A stretch of 12,539 nucleotides of DNA from positions 1 to 12,539 of the forward strand of contig CAJFPI010000173.1 in the NCBI GenBank assembly GCA_904398675.1. Direction: 5' to 3'. Each line of letters begins with the position of its first letter. Position 1 is the stretch's first letter. Made by a program: the position numbers and the translations under genes. This document shows, piece by piece, positions 1 to 5,655 of the stretch. The notes below the pieces were generated by a model that saw nothing but the letters and a program-made list of their open reading frames with translations, had not been told where the DNA came from and did no database searches. This stretch comes from an uncultured Oscillospiraceae bacterium (GTDB lineage: Bacteria; Bacillota; Clostridia; Oscillospirales; Oscillospiraceae).

Positions 1-735
1 CTCCCGCTGGAGGTATCCCCGGGGGGTCACCATCTTGCCGCCGATGAGGCTGGTCTGGCTGTTGCCCACAAAGACGGTGGTGAACATATCCACCTCTTCG
101 TTGTCCCGCAGGTCCTTCAGCGTGCAGGTGACGCCCCGCTCCCCCTCCCGGCCGATGTTCTGCACATAGCCGCAGACCGTGTCCGGGGACTTGCCGTGGG
201 AGAGCAGAATGTCGCAGGAGCGCTGGAGGTAGTCCCTCCGGCTGTGGCTGCGGGGATTGTAGAGGCAGATGACGAAGTCCGCCTCCGCCGCCGCGGCCAG
301 CCGCTTTTCAATCTTCTCCCAGGGCGTCAGCAGATCGCTGAGGGAGATGACCGCAAAGTCGTGGGTCAGCGGCGCTCCCAGCACTGCCGCGCCGCCGCAG
401 GCGGCGGTAATGCCGGGCACCACCTCGATATCGATGGGCGGATACTCCCGGGCCACCTCATAGATCAGGCCGGCCATGCCGTAGACCCCGGAGTCGCCGG
501 AGCAGACCACGGCCACATTTTTTCCACCCACGGCGGCCTCCACCGCCATGCGGCAGCGGTCCACCTCCTTCTTCATCCCGGTGGAGGTCATCTCCTTGTC
601 CGGGAACTGATCCTTGATCAGGGCGATATAGGCGGTGTACCCCACCACCAGGTCCGCGGCCTGGATGGCGTCATACGCCCGGCCGGTGAGGTCCCGGCCC
701 GCGCCGGGGCCCAGGCCAACTACTGTCAGTGTCAT
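1..735 (-). CDS. cbiH: Precorrin-3B / cobalt-precorrin-3 C17-methyltransferase, 3' end cut by window edge
   Basis: This SAM-dependent enzyme methylates C17 and contracts the ring in anaerobic cobalamin synthesis, acting in the cytoplasm. The visible 245 codons begin at an ATG preceded by AAGGAG, and the frame is open to base 1. Family motifs seen are GLGPG at residues 7-11, SGDSGVYGMAG at 79-89, VPGITAACGGAA at 106-117, LYNPRS at 158-163 and VFVGNSQT at 221-228. The TPRGY segment at 237-241 normally lies close to the C-terminus of CbiH/CobJ, so only a few residues are probably missing, unless the protein is fused to another domain outside the window. It lies 45 bases downstream of cbiG in the same direction, as the fourth gene of the riboswitch-controlled operon. 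The assignment is firm; the choice between the names cbiH and cobJ is convention, and the cbiD/cbiG context favours the anaerobic route. Confidence 0.95.
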   Translation of the reverse strand, partial: MTLTVVGLGPGAGRDLTGRAYDAIQAADLVVGYTAYIALIKDQFPDKEMTSTGMKKEVDRCRMAVEAAVGGKNVAVVCSGDSGVYGMAGLIYEVAREYPPIDIEVVPGITAACGGAAVLGAPLTHDFAVISLSDLLTPWEKIEKRLAAAAEADFVICLYNPRSHSRRDYLQRSCDILLSHGKSPDTVCGYVQNIGREGERGVTCTLKDLRDNEEVDMFTTVFVGNSQTSLIGGKMVTPRGYLQRE

Positions 736-780
736 ATCTCCATTCTCCTTACCGGATGATTGATCCATTTTCCAGATTCC

Positions 781-1788
781 TTAAAAGCCGGGCAGCAGCG
801 CCGCCGCCACAGTGACGCCGTTTCCCGCCCGCTTGGGGATCACGAGCCGTCCCCCGGAGAGGACGGCCGAGCGCTCGCAGACGTTGTCCACGCCGGTGAC
901 GCCCTTTACAAATTCCGAAGGGGTGAAGTCCCCCTTTGCCGCATTCAGCTCCTCCGCCGTGTAGGTCACTAAGGGGACGCCCAGGGAGGCGCAGAAGGCC
1001 AGAAGGCCCGCCTCGTCCTTTTTCAGCTCAATGGTGCTTACCTGACCCACCGCCGCCAGATCCCAGCCCATGAGGGCCTCCTCCACGGCGGTGCGGATGG
1101 CCGCCTCCCCGGTCCCCCGGCGGCAGCCGATGCCCAGCGCCAGGCACCGGGGCACCAGCCGCAGCGTCTCCCGGAAGGGGCCGCCGCCCGGGCGGCAGGT
1201 GACCCACACGCCCAGGTCCGCCTTCCCCTCGTACAGCCCCTCCGGGCAATCCATGGCAAAGTCGCTGGCAAAGCCCACCCGCTGTCCCGCCAGGAGGGCG
1301 GCGGACACCGCCTTGGCAAGGCGGCGGTCGGTGATAGCCATGCGGTGTTTCACCGCCCACTCGTCCACGGCGAAAAGGCCGTTGACGTCGGTGGCGGTGG
1401 AGATGGCCGCGGCGCCGCCGGTAATGGCGGCCACCCGGCGGGCCAGGTCGTTGGCCCCGCCCACATGGCCGCTGAGGAGGGGCACCGCAAACCGCCCCGC
1501 CTCGTCCACGCTCAAAACCGCCGGATCGGTAAACTTGTCCTTTACATAGGGCGCAATGGCCCGCACCGCAATGCCCGAGGCCCCTACAAAAATCAGCGCG
1601 TCCGCATCGGCGAACCGCTCTCCCGCCCAGAGGCCAAGGCTTTCATAGGCATCCCCCACGCCCAGCTCCGCGGCCAGCTTTTCCCCCCAGGCCAGGGTGC
1701 ACGCATGCCCGTCCCCGGACAGCGCCCGGGCCAGGGCCTGGGCCAGCGCCGCCCCCCGCCGGGTAAAGGCGGTGAGGGCGATGTTCAT
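781..1788 (-). CDS. cbiG: Cobalt-precorrin-5A hydrolase
   Basis: CbiG opens the delta-lactone of cobalt-precorrin-5A and releases the C20-derived two-carbon fragment as acetaldehyde, a step specific to the anaerobic cobalamin route. The 335-residue protein has the expected layout. The N-terminal part is followed by the conserved central region, with FVGASGIAVRAIAP near residue 67, LLSGHVGGAN at about 104-113 and TATDVNGLFAVDEWA at 131-145. The C-terminal CbiG domain begins near LALGIGCRRGTG at 216-227 and includes the conserved IELKKDEAGL stretch. Its ATG overlaps the stop of cbiF by four bases (ATGA), so translation of the two is probably coupled. The length is normal for the family and no disruption is visible. 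CbiG is one of the best markers that this operon is oxygen-independent. Confidence 0.96.
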   Translation of the reverse strand: MNIALTAFTRRGAALAQALARALSGDGHACTLAWGEKLAAELGVGDAYESLGLWAGERFADADALIFVGASGIAVRAIAPYVKDKFTDPAVLSVDEAGRFAVPLLSGHVGGANDLARRVAAITGGAAAISTATDVNGLFAVDEWAVKHRMAITDRRLAKAVSAALLAGQRVGFASDFAMDCPEGLYEGKADLGVWVTCRPGGGPFRETLRLVPRCLALGIGCRRGTGEAAIRTAVEEALMGWDLAAVGQVSTIELKKDEAGLLAFCASLGVPLVTYTAEELNAAKGDFTPSEFVKGVTGVDNVCERSAVLSGGRLVIPKRAGNGVTVAAALLPGF

Positions 1789-2543
1789 CGGCTGGCCTCC
1801 CGGCAGCCGTGGGTGAAGGTGGGGTCATAGAGCTTGCTGCGCTCATAGGTATTGCCCAAAAAGCCGCCCACCGTGATCAGGGCTGTCTTGGTGATGTGGT
1901 TCTCCTTGGCGGTTTTCGCCAGGGTCCCCACGGTGCAGCGGAACACCTTTTCATCCGGCCAGGTGGCCTTGTAGACAATGGCCGCGGGTGTCTCGGCGGT
2001 GTAGGCGCCGCCGGCCAAAAGCTCCCGCTCCACGTCCTCCAGAAGGCCCGTGGAGAGAAAGAGCACCATGGTGCAGCCGTGGCTGGCCATCTTCCGCAGC
2101 GCCTCCCCCTCCGGCACAGGGGTCCGCCCCGCCATGCGGGTGATAATAACGCTCTGGCTCACCTCCGGCAGGGTGTACTCCGCCTTCAGCGCCGCAGCCG
2201 CCCCGCAGAAGGAGGAGACCCCCGGCGTCACATCGTAGGGAAGGCCCATGCGGTCCAGCTCGTCCATCTGCTCCCGGATGGCCCCGTAGATGCTGGGATC
2301 GCCGGTGTGGAGGCGGACGGTGTCCTTCCCGGCCTTCTCGTTCTCCTCCATCACCGCCAGGACCTCCTCCAGAGTCATCCCGGCGCTGTCAAAAACCTTG
2401 CACCCCTCTTTTTTATACTGCAGCACCTCCGGGTTTACCAGGCTCCCGGCGTAGATGATGCAGTCCGCCTCGCCCAGCAGCCGCGCGCCCCGGACGGTGA
2501 TCAGGTCCGCGCCGCCGCTGCCGGCGCCAACAAAATGGATCAT
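1785..2543 (-). CDS. cbiF: Cobalt-precorrin-4 C11-methyltransferase
   Basis: This SAM-dependent methyltransferase adds a methyl group at C11 of cobalt-precorrin-4. The 252-residue length is normal for CbiF/CobM. Motifs seen are the N-terminal GAGSGGADLITVRG (residues 6-19), YAGSLV near 31, HTGDPSIYGA at 79-88, VTPGVSSF at 105-112 and TRMAGRTPVP at 135-144. The GxGxG loop, the D-P-S-I-Y-G loop and the T-R-M-A-G-R-T-P signature together are typical of CbiF/CobM rather than of the other corrin methyltransferases. The ATG follows GGGAGGAAA at normal spacing. The gene starts 37 bases after cbiD ends, and its stop overlaps the start of cbiG, so the genes form one transcription unit. Confidence 0.96.
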   Translation of the reverse strand: MIHFVGAGSGGADLITVRGARLLGEADCIIYAGSLVNPEVLQYKKEGCKVFDSAGMTLEEVLAVMEENEKAGKDTVRLHTGDPSIYGAIREQMDELDRMGLPYDVTPGVSSFCGAAAALKAEYTLPEVSQSVIITRMAGRTPVPEGEALRKMASHGCTMVLFLSTGLLEDVERELLAGGAYTAETPAAIVYKATWPDEKVFRCTVGTLAKTAKENHITKTALITVGGFLGNTYERSKLYDPTFTHGCREASR

Positions 2544-2579
2544 AGTAGATTTCCTCCCAACGTTCTCTTACATCGGATG

Positions 2580-3734
2580 TTACTCCGCAGATTTTTTGTC
2601 TGTCCCGGCGCTGTGGATCGCCAAAAGCTCGTCCGCGCCGGGGGTAATCCCCAGGACGCCGAACTTATTGGAGAAAAACAGGGCGCCAATTTTCATTTCC
2701 CCCGCCCGGCGGCGAAGGTTTTCCCCCAGGGCCTTGGCCACGGAGGCCATCACGGCCTCCCGCAGTCCCGCCTCGTCCAGAAGGGGGATGGCCTCGTCGG
2801 TGGTAAGGCAGGCAAAGAGCCGCTCCGCCAGTCCCCGGTCCGCCCCGCAGAGGGCGGCGTGGGCACAGAGTGTCTCCCGCCGGCCGTCGGCTGTGCGGGA
2901 GTGGGTATTCATAGCGCCGCCGGCCACCTTGATGAGCTTTCCCAAATGGCCCACCAGGAGAAAGCTCTTGAACCCCAGGGACACCGCCCGGTCAATGGCG
3001 TCGCCGATGTAGTTGCTGCACATGGCCCAGCGCCGCAGGCTGAGGCGGAGCACATCCCAGGAGAAGTCCTCCCCGTAGTTGCCCGGGGTCACCAGCACAT
3101 GGTCCTCTCCCCTGGCGCGGATGGTAGACAGCTCCGCCCCGGTGGTCTCCATCAGCGCCTCCTCGCTCATGGGCCGGACAATGCCCCCGGTACCCAGCAC
3201 CGAGATGCCGCCCACGATCCCAAGCCTGGGGTTAAAGGTCTTTTTCGCCAGGGCCGAGCCCTGGGGAATAGAGATCACAACGGAAAACCCGCCGGCATAG
3301 CCGTGGTCTCTCGCCGCCGCCTCCAGCTGCGCGGCGATCATCCGCCGGGGGGTGGAGTTGATGGCCGCGGCCCCCATCGGCTGGTCAAGGCCCGGCTTTG
3401 TCACCCGGCCCACGCCCTCGCCTCCGTCAATGGTGATCCCGGCGGCAGTCTTCTCCACTCTTGCATAAACAAGGGCGCCGTCGGTGGCGTCGGGGTCATC
3501 CCCGCCGTCCTTCTCCACGGCGCAGGCGGCCCAGCCGGGACCGGCAGACGAGTGGAGAAGGTCCGCCGTCACGTCGATGCCGGCGGGGGTGGTCAGCGTC
3601 ACCGCCGGTGGAAACCGGCCCGTCAGCAGCGCCTCCGCCGCCCCCCTGGCCGCAGCCGCGGCGCAGGTCCCTGTGGTATATCCGCAGCGCAGCCGTTTCT
3701 GCCCCACGCTGATGTAGTGCTCCAGCTTTGCCAA
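2580..3734 (-). CDS. cbiD: Cobalt-precorrin-5B C1-methyltransferase, TTG start
   Basis: CbiD methylates C1 of cobalt-precorrin-5B in anaerobic corrin assembly. I place the start at a TTG (bases 3732-3734), giving 384 residues. An AAGGGGGAG ribosome site sits just upstream, and the protein then begins MAKLEHYISVGQKRLRCGYT, as CbiD proteins usually do. The open frame continues upstream to an ATG at 3863, but that extension would translate the intrinsic terminator and the edge of the riboswitch, and its sequence does not look like CbiD. Motifs seen are RCGYTTGTCAAAAA at 16-29, KPGLDQP at 113-119 and GGISVLGTGGIVRPMS at 175-190, all diagnostic of the family. It is the first gene of the operon and the direct target of the cobalamin riboswitch. 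An alternative nearby start cannot be excluded. Confidence 0.95.
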   Translation of the reverse strand: MAKLEHYISVGQKRLRCGYTTGTCAAAAARGAAEALLTGRFPPAVTLTTPAGIDVTADLLHSSAGPGWAACAVEKDGGDDPDATDGALVYARVEKTAAGITIDGGEGVGRVTKPGLDQPMGAAAINSTPRRMIAAQLEAAARDHGYAGGFSVVISIPQGSALAKKTFNPRLGIVGGISVLGTGGIVRPMSEEALMETTGAELSTIRARGEDHVLVTPGNYGEDFSWDVLRLSLRRWAMCSNYIGDAIDRAVSLGFKSFLLVGHLGKLIKVAGGAMNTHSRTADGRRETLCAHAALCGADRGLAERLFACLTTDEAIPLLDEAGLREAVMASVAKALGENLRRRAGEMKIGALFFSNKFGVLGITPGADELLAIHSAGTDKKSAE

Positions 3735-3772
3735 ACCCTCTCCCCCTTCTCTGCTCCCGGCGGGCACAAATG

Positions 3773-3809
3773 CAAAAGAAAAACGCCCCTCCCAAACTGG
3801 AAAGGGCGT
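3773..3809 (-). terminator. Intrinsic terminator of the cobalamin riboswitch expression platform
   Basis: On the minus strand ACGCCCTTTCC pairs with GGGAGGGGCGT (11 pairs, two of them G-U) around an AGTTT loop, directly followed by TTTTTCTTTT. It lies between the aptamer and the cbiD start, the position expected for transcription attenuation. The inference is that bound cobalamin favours this hairpin and stops transcription of cbiD-F-G-H. Confidence 0.85.
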
Positions 3810-3863
3810 GCCGCACCGGAACCGGGCCACGCAGTCTCTCCACCTAAGAGCACTGTGCTGCAT

Positions 3864-3955
3864 GCCGCGGCGCGGTATTCTGGCTTACGCCTCATGGGCG
3901 AATACAGTAGAGGTAAGACTGCGCCGGTCTTTCACCGGACTTCCCCTGCCGCGGC
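3864..3955 (-). promoter_or_regulatory. Cobalamin (B12) riboswitch aptamer
   Basis: Read on the minus strand, the conserved cobalamin-aptamer core is present: AGGGGAAGTCCGGTGAAAG, then ACCGGCGCAG, then CTACTGT, and finally AAGCCAGAATACC. The ends are closed by two copies of the self-complementary octamer GCCGCGGC (3948-3955 and 3864-3871), which would form the P1 stem. Inside, GTATTC pairs with GAATAC around a GCC/GGC extension. The core is only about 92 nt, shorter than the classic roughly 200-nt form, so large peripheral arms seem to be missing. It sits about 20 bases after the promoter -10 and upstream of a terminator and cbiD, which matches feedback control by the end product. The recognition is by motif; no covariance model was run. 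Confidence 0.9.
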
Positions 3956-3977
3956 GATTCATTGATTTGCGTCATTT

Positions 3978-4006
3978 AGTATAGCAGTTTTCCCGGCGCT
4001 TGTAAA
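3978..4006 (-). promoter_or_regulatory. Promoter of the cobalamin operon
   Basis: On the minus strand TTTACA (4001-4006) and TATACT (3978-3983) are separated by exactly 17 bases, and a TG one base before the -10 makes it an extended -10. Transcription would start near 3970, just ahead of the riboswitch aptamer. Confidence 0.85.
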
Positions 4007-4082
4007 GGGAAAACCTTCGGGTCCCCCAGATAACCGGCGGCAGAAGAGCCTCTGTCCGGATGTTTCGGAATGTTAGCCTGCA

Positions 4083-4115
4083 TTGCTTGAAGCAACGGGA
4101 TATTTTTCGTACAAT
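4083..4115 (+). promoter_or_regulatory. Promoter of the XRE regulator gene with a palindrome over the -35
   Basis: TTGAAG (4087-4092) and TACAAT (4110-4115) are 17 bases apart. A perfect 13-base palindrome, TTGCTTGAAGCAA (4083-4095), covers the -35 box. It is a natural candidate operator for autorepression by the HTH protein encoded 50 bases downstream; that link is inferred. Confidence 0.7.
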
Positions 4116-4144
4116 AGTGTCATCCAGAAAGGAGTGCATTCCCT

Positions 4145-4663
4145 ATGCTGAATGAAAATATCAGGGCAGTCAGAAAATCAAAGGGGCTTTCCCAGGAGGA
4201 GCTTGCCGTCAAGCTGCATGTGGTGCGGCAGACCATCTCGAAATGGGAGCAGGGGCTGTCGGTTCCTGATTCTGATATGCTGATCTCCCTGTCAGAGGCG
4301 CTGGAAACCCCTGTCAGCACTCTGCTCGGAGAAACTTTTACAGCGCCGGAGGCTGACAGCCTGCAGGCAATCAAGGCAATTTCTGAAAAGCTGGAGGTTA
4401 TAAACCTGCAGCTGGCACAGAGGAAGGATGCGCGGAGAAAGGCGCTGCATGGGTTCTTTATCATATCGTGTGCGGTCATCATAATTCTTTTTGCCGTGTT
4501 GGGCGCATGGGGCAGCCCATACCTGGAGTGGGATTACAGCGACCCTGAGACCGCCGTCTTCGGCGCGGTCTTCCATGTATTTGAGTGGCTTTTTGTCAGG
4601 CTGTCGCCGCTGCTTTTAATCGGAGCCATTATCGGGATTTTCCTGACACGAAGGAGAGGATAA
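4145..4663 (+). CDS. XRE-family HTH regulator with C-terminal membrane segments
   Basis: This 172-residue protein starts with a helix-turn-helix domain of the XRE/Cro-CI family (residues 1 to about 65). The core SQEELAVKLHVVRQTISKWE is followed by the common G-x-S-V-P-D segment. Residues about 75-100 are charged and helical, possibly a short coiled coil. Two hydrophobic segments follow, at roughly 105-123 and 147-168, and the protein ends in a positive TRRRG tail. The inference is a membrane-tethered DNA-binding regulator, a common arrangement in Firmicutes, whose signal and targets are unknown. The ATG has AAAGGAG upstream at 4129-4135. Codon use is visibly less GC-biased than in the flanking genes, which may mean recent acquisition. 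It is convergent with rubrerythrin. The HTH call is firm; the function beyond it is open. Confidence 0.88.
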   Translation: MLNENIRAVRKSKGLSQEELAVKLHVVRQTISKWEQGLSVPDSDMLISLSEALETPVSTLLGETFTAPEADSLQAIKAISEKLEVINLQLAQRKDARRKALHGFFIISCAVIIILFAVLGAWGSPYLEWDYSDPETAVFGAVFHVFEWLFVRLSPLLLIGAIIGIFLTRRRG

Positions 4664-4679
4664 GTCCTTCACAGCGCGC

Positions 4680-4718
4680 AAAAAATCAGCGGCCCGCTGT
4701 GTTGAGCGGACCGCTGAT
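4680..4718 (-). terminator. Terminator of rubrerythrin
   Basis: On the minus strand ATCAGCGG-CCGCT pairs with AGCGG-CCGCTGAT with one mismatch around a CAACAC loop, and the stem is followed by TTTTTT (4685-4680). It starts 15 bases past the rubrerythrin stop. On the plus strand the stem lies after the XRE gene but has no T-run, so it serves mainly rubrerythrin. Confidence 0.85.
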
Positions 4719-4732
4719 GCACGCCGCCCCCG

Positions 4733-5323
4733 CTATCGCTGGAAGGGGGACAGCTCCATGCGGATGAAATAGCCCCGGCTGTGGTCGCAGACCGGGCAGC
4801 GCTCCGGCGCCTGCAGGCCCTTGAGGACGTGGCCGCAGTTGAGGCAGATCCATTCCGTCTCCACCTCGCTGACAAAGAGCCTGCCCTGCTCCATCAGCTT
4901 TGCAAACCGGGCAAAGCGCTCGGAGTGGACCTTCTCAATGGCGGCGATCATCTGAAAGGAGGCCGCGATCTGGGGAAAGCCCTCCTCCTTGGCCTTCTCG
5001 CCGAAGGCGGGGTAGATATCGGCAAACTCGTCGTCCTCGTGCGCCGACGCCAGCTGCAGCAGCTGGGCCGGGTCCTCCGTCCGGTCCACCGGGTATCCGG
5101 CGGAGATCACGATATTGTTGCAGCCCGCCTGCTTAAGATGCTTATAGAAGATCTCCGCATGCTCCTTCTCCTGCCCCGCGGTGTATGCAAAGATCATCTG
5201 CAGCACCTCCAGGCCCTGTTTTTTGCACACGGCCCCGGCGATCTCGTAGCGGTTGCGGGCCTGGCTCTCCCCGGCAAAGGCCCGCAGCAAATTGTCCTTT
5301 GTGACGCTGTTTTGAAGTTCCAT
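4733..5323 (-). CDS. rbr: Rubrerythrin (diiron peroxidase with rubredoxin-like domain)
   Basis: Rubrerythrin reduces hydrogen peroxide in anaerobes, taking electrons from NAD(P)H through rubredoxin-type carriers, in the cytoplasm. The protein has 196 residues, the usual length. The N-terminal four-helix ferritin-like domain carries the expected carboxylate and histidine ligands: Glu19 in AGESQARNRYE, E52-x-x-H55 in QEKEHAE, acidic residues 96-99 in HEDDEF, and E130-x-x-H133 in AIEKVHSERF. The C-terminal rubredoxin-like domain has C160-x2-C163 and C176-x2-C179, 12 residues apart, preceded by the usual tryptophan. The chosen ATG has AAGGAGGAG upstream. A longer in-frame ATG at 5440 lies beyond the palindromic control region and is unlikely. 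All key residues appear intact. Confidence 0.96.
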   Translation of the reverse strand: MELQNSVTKDNLLRAFAGESQARNRYEIAGAVCKKQGLEVLQMIFAYTAGQEKEHAEIFYKHLKQAGCNNIVISAGYPVDRTEDPAQLLQLASAHEDDEFADIYPAFGEKAKEEGFPQIAASFQMIAAIEKVHSERFARFAKLMEQGRLFVSEVETEWICLNCGHVLKGLQAPERCPVCDHSRGYFIRMELSPFQR

Positions 5324-5353
5324 CCCTATCTCCTCCTTATCTGAAGTACCGGT

Positions 5354-5397
5354 AGTATAAGCCGCCCCGGGGAATTTTATCCCCGGGGCGGTATATT
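5354..5397. promoter_or_regulatory. 30-bp perfect inverted repeat between opposed -10-like boxes (rubrerythrin / micro-ORF)
   Basis: CCGCCCCGGGGA (5362-5373) and its exact complement TCCCCGGGGCGG (5380-5391) flank six A/T bases. On the minus side, two bases away, lies TATACT (5354-5359), a good -10 for rubrerythrin about 30 bases before its ATG. On the plus side TATATT abuts the repeat (5392-5397). No good -35 was found on either side. The repeat may be an operator. The T-rich stretch after it on the plus strand also makes it look like a plus-strand terminator, but no plus-strand gene ends here. Confidence 0.5.
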
Positions 5398-5398
5398 T

Positions 5399-5417
5399 TT
5401 CTGCCCAGCGGGCAGAA
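5399..5417. repeat. Second perfect inverted repeat upstream of rubrerythrin
   Basis: TTCTGCCC and GGGCAGAA are exact complements separated by three bases (AGC). The repeat lies seven bases from the 30-bp repeat and 38 bases before the micro-ORF start. It does not match the PerR box consensus as I know it. It is a candidate operator or a leader hairpin of the micro-ORF transcript. Confidence 0.5.
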
Positions 5418-5454
5418 TAGGCCCGTACGCAGTCTTGCAAAGGAGGTGACAGAC

Positions 5455-5556
5455 ATGGATAAGAACAAGAGCAGCAACCAGACCAGCAATCAGACCGGCA
5501 GTCAGAATTGCAAGGGTACGGATAAAAAGAGCAGCCAGACCACCGACAAGAAGTGA
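5455..5556 (+). CDS. 33-residue S/T/N/Q/K-rich micro-ORF, unrecognised
   Basis: The ORF starts at an ATG behind an ideal AAAGGAGG ribosome site eight bases upstream, and it ends just before a strong terminator, so it is a complete little gene by its signals. It encodes 33 residues: 7 Lys, 6 Ser, 5 Thr, 4 Asn, 4 Gln, 3 Asp, 2 Gly, one Cys and the initiator Met, with no hydrophobic residue after Met1. A short near-repeat, SNQT-SNQT-GSQN, spans residues 7-18 and an SSQTT echo follows at 26-30. It must be disordered and soluble. The composition recalls small acid-soluble spore proteins and other hydrophilic clostridial micro-proteins, but I see no signature that proves membership. It is divergent from rubrerythrin. 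The gene is likely real; its function is unknown. Confidence 0.65.
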   Translation: MDKNKSSNQTSNQTGSQNCKGTDKKSSQTTDKK

Positions 5557-5572
5557 ACTGGCAAAAAGTCAG

Positions 5573-5620
5573 GGGAGAGACAGCCCGGCGCCCAGCGCCG
5601 CGGCTGTCTCTCCCTTTTTT
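5573..5620 (+). terminator. Strong terminator of the micro-ORF, possibly bidirectional
   Basis: GGGAGAGACAGCC pairs perfectly with GGCTGTCTCTCCC, and inside it CGGCGC pairs with GCGCCG around CCA, giving about 19 pairs with one bulge before TTTTTT (5615-5620). On the minus strand the same stem is followed, after five bases, by TTTTT, so it may also terminate the lipoprotein gene whose stop lies 36 bases away. Confidence 0.9.
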
Positions 5621-5655
5621 CCTGTTCCCTGTGCCTTTGGCCGCCAGGTGCGGCT

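Noticed and set aside
3735..3863. N-terminal extension of CbiD from an ATG at 3863
   Set aside because: It would translate the terminator hairpin and part of the riboswitch, and CbiD homology begins right at the TTG with a ribosome site.
1809..3965. 718-codon plus-strand open frame opposite the cobalamin genes
   Set aside because: It runs antisense to cbiF and cbiD, whose products are unmistakable, and its translation is rich in His, Gly, Pro and Arg with no domain. Long antisense frames are expected in GC-rich coding DNA.
5362..5400. Intrinsic terminator on the plus strand
   Set aside because: The stem and T-rich tail fit, but no plus-strand gene ends upstream, and the repeat sits between two divergent genes. 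A regulatory role is at least as likely.
5324..5440. N-terminal extension of rubrerythrin by 39 residues
   Set aside because: The extension crosses the palindromic control region and a -10 box, while the internal ATG has an excellent AAGGAGGAG and yields the standard length.
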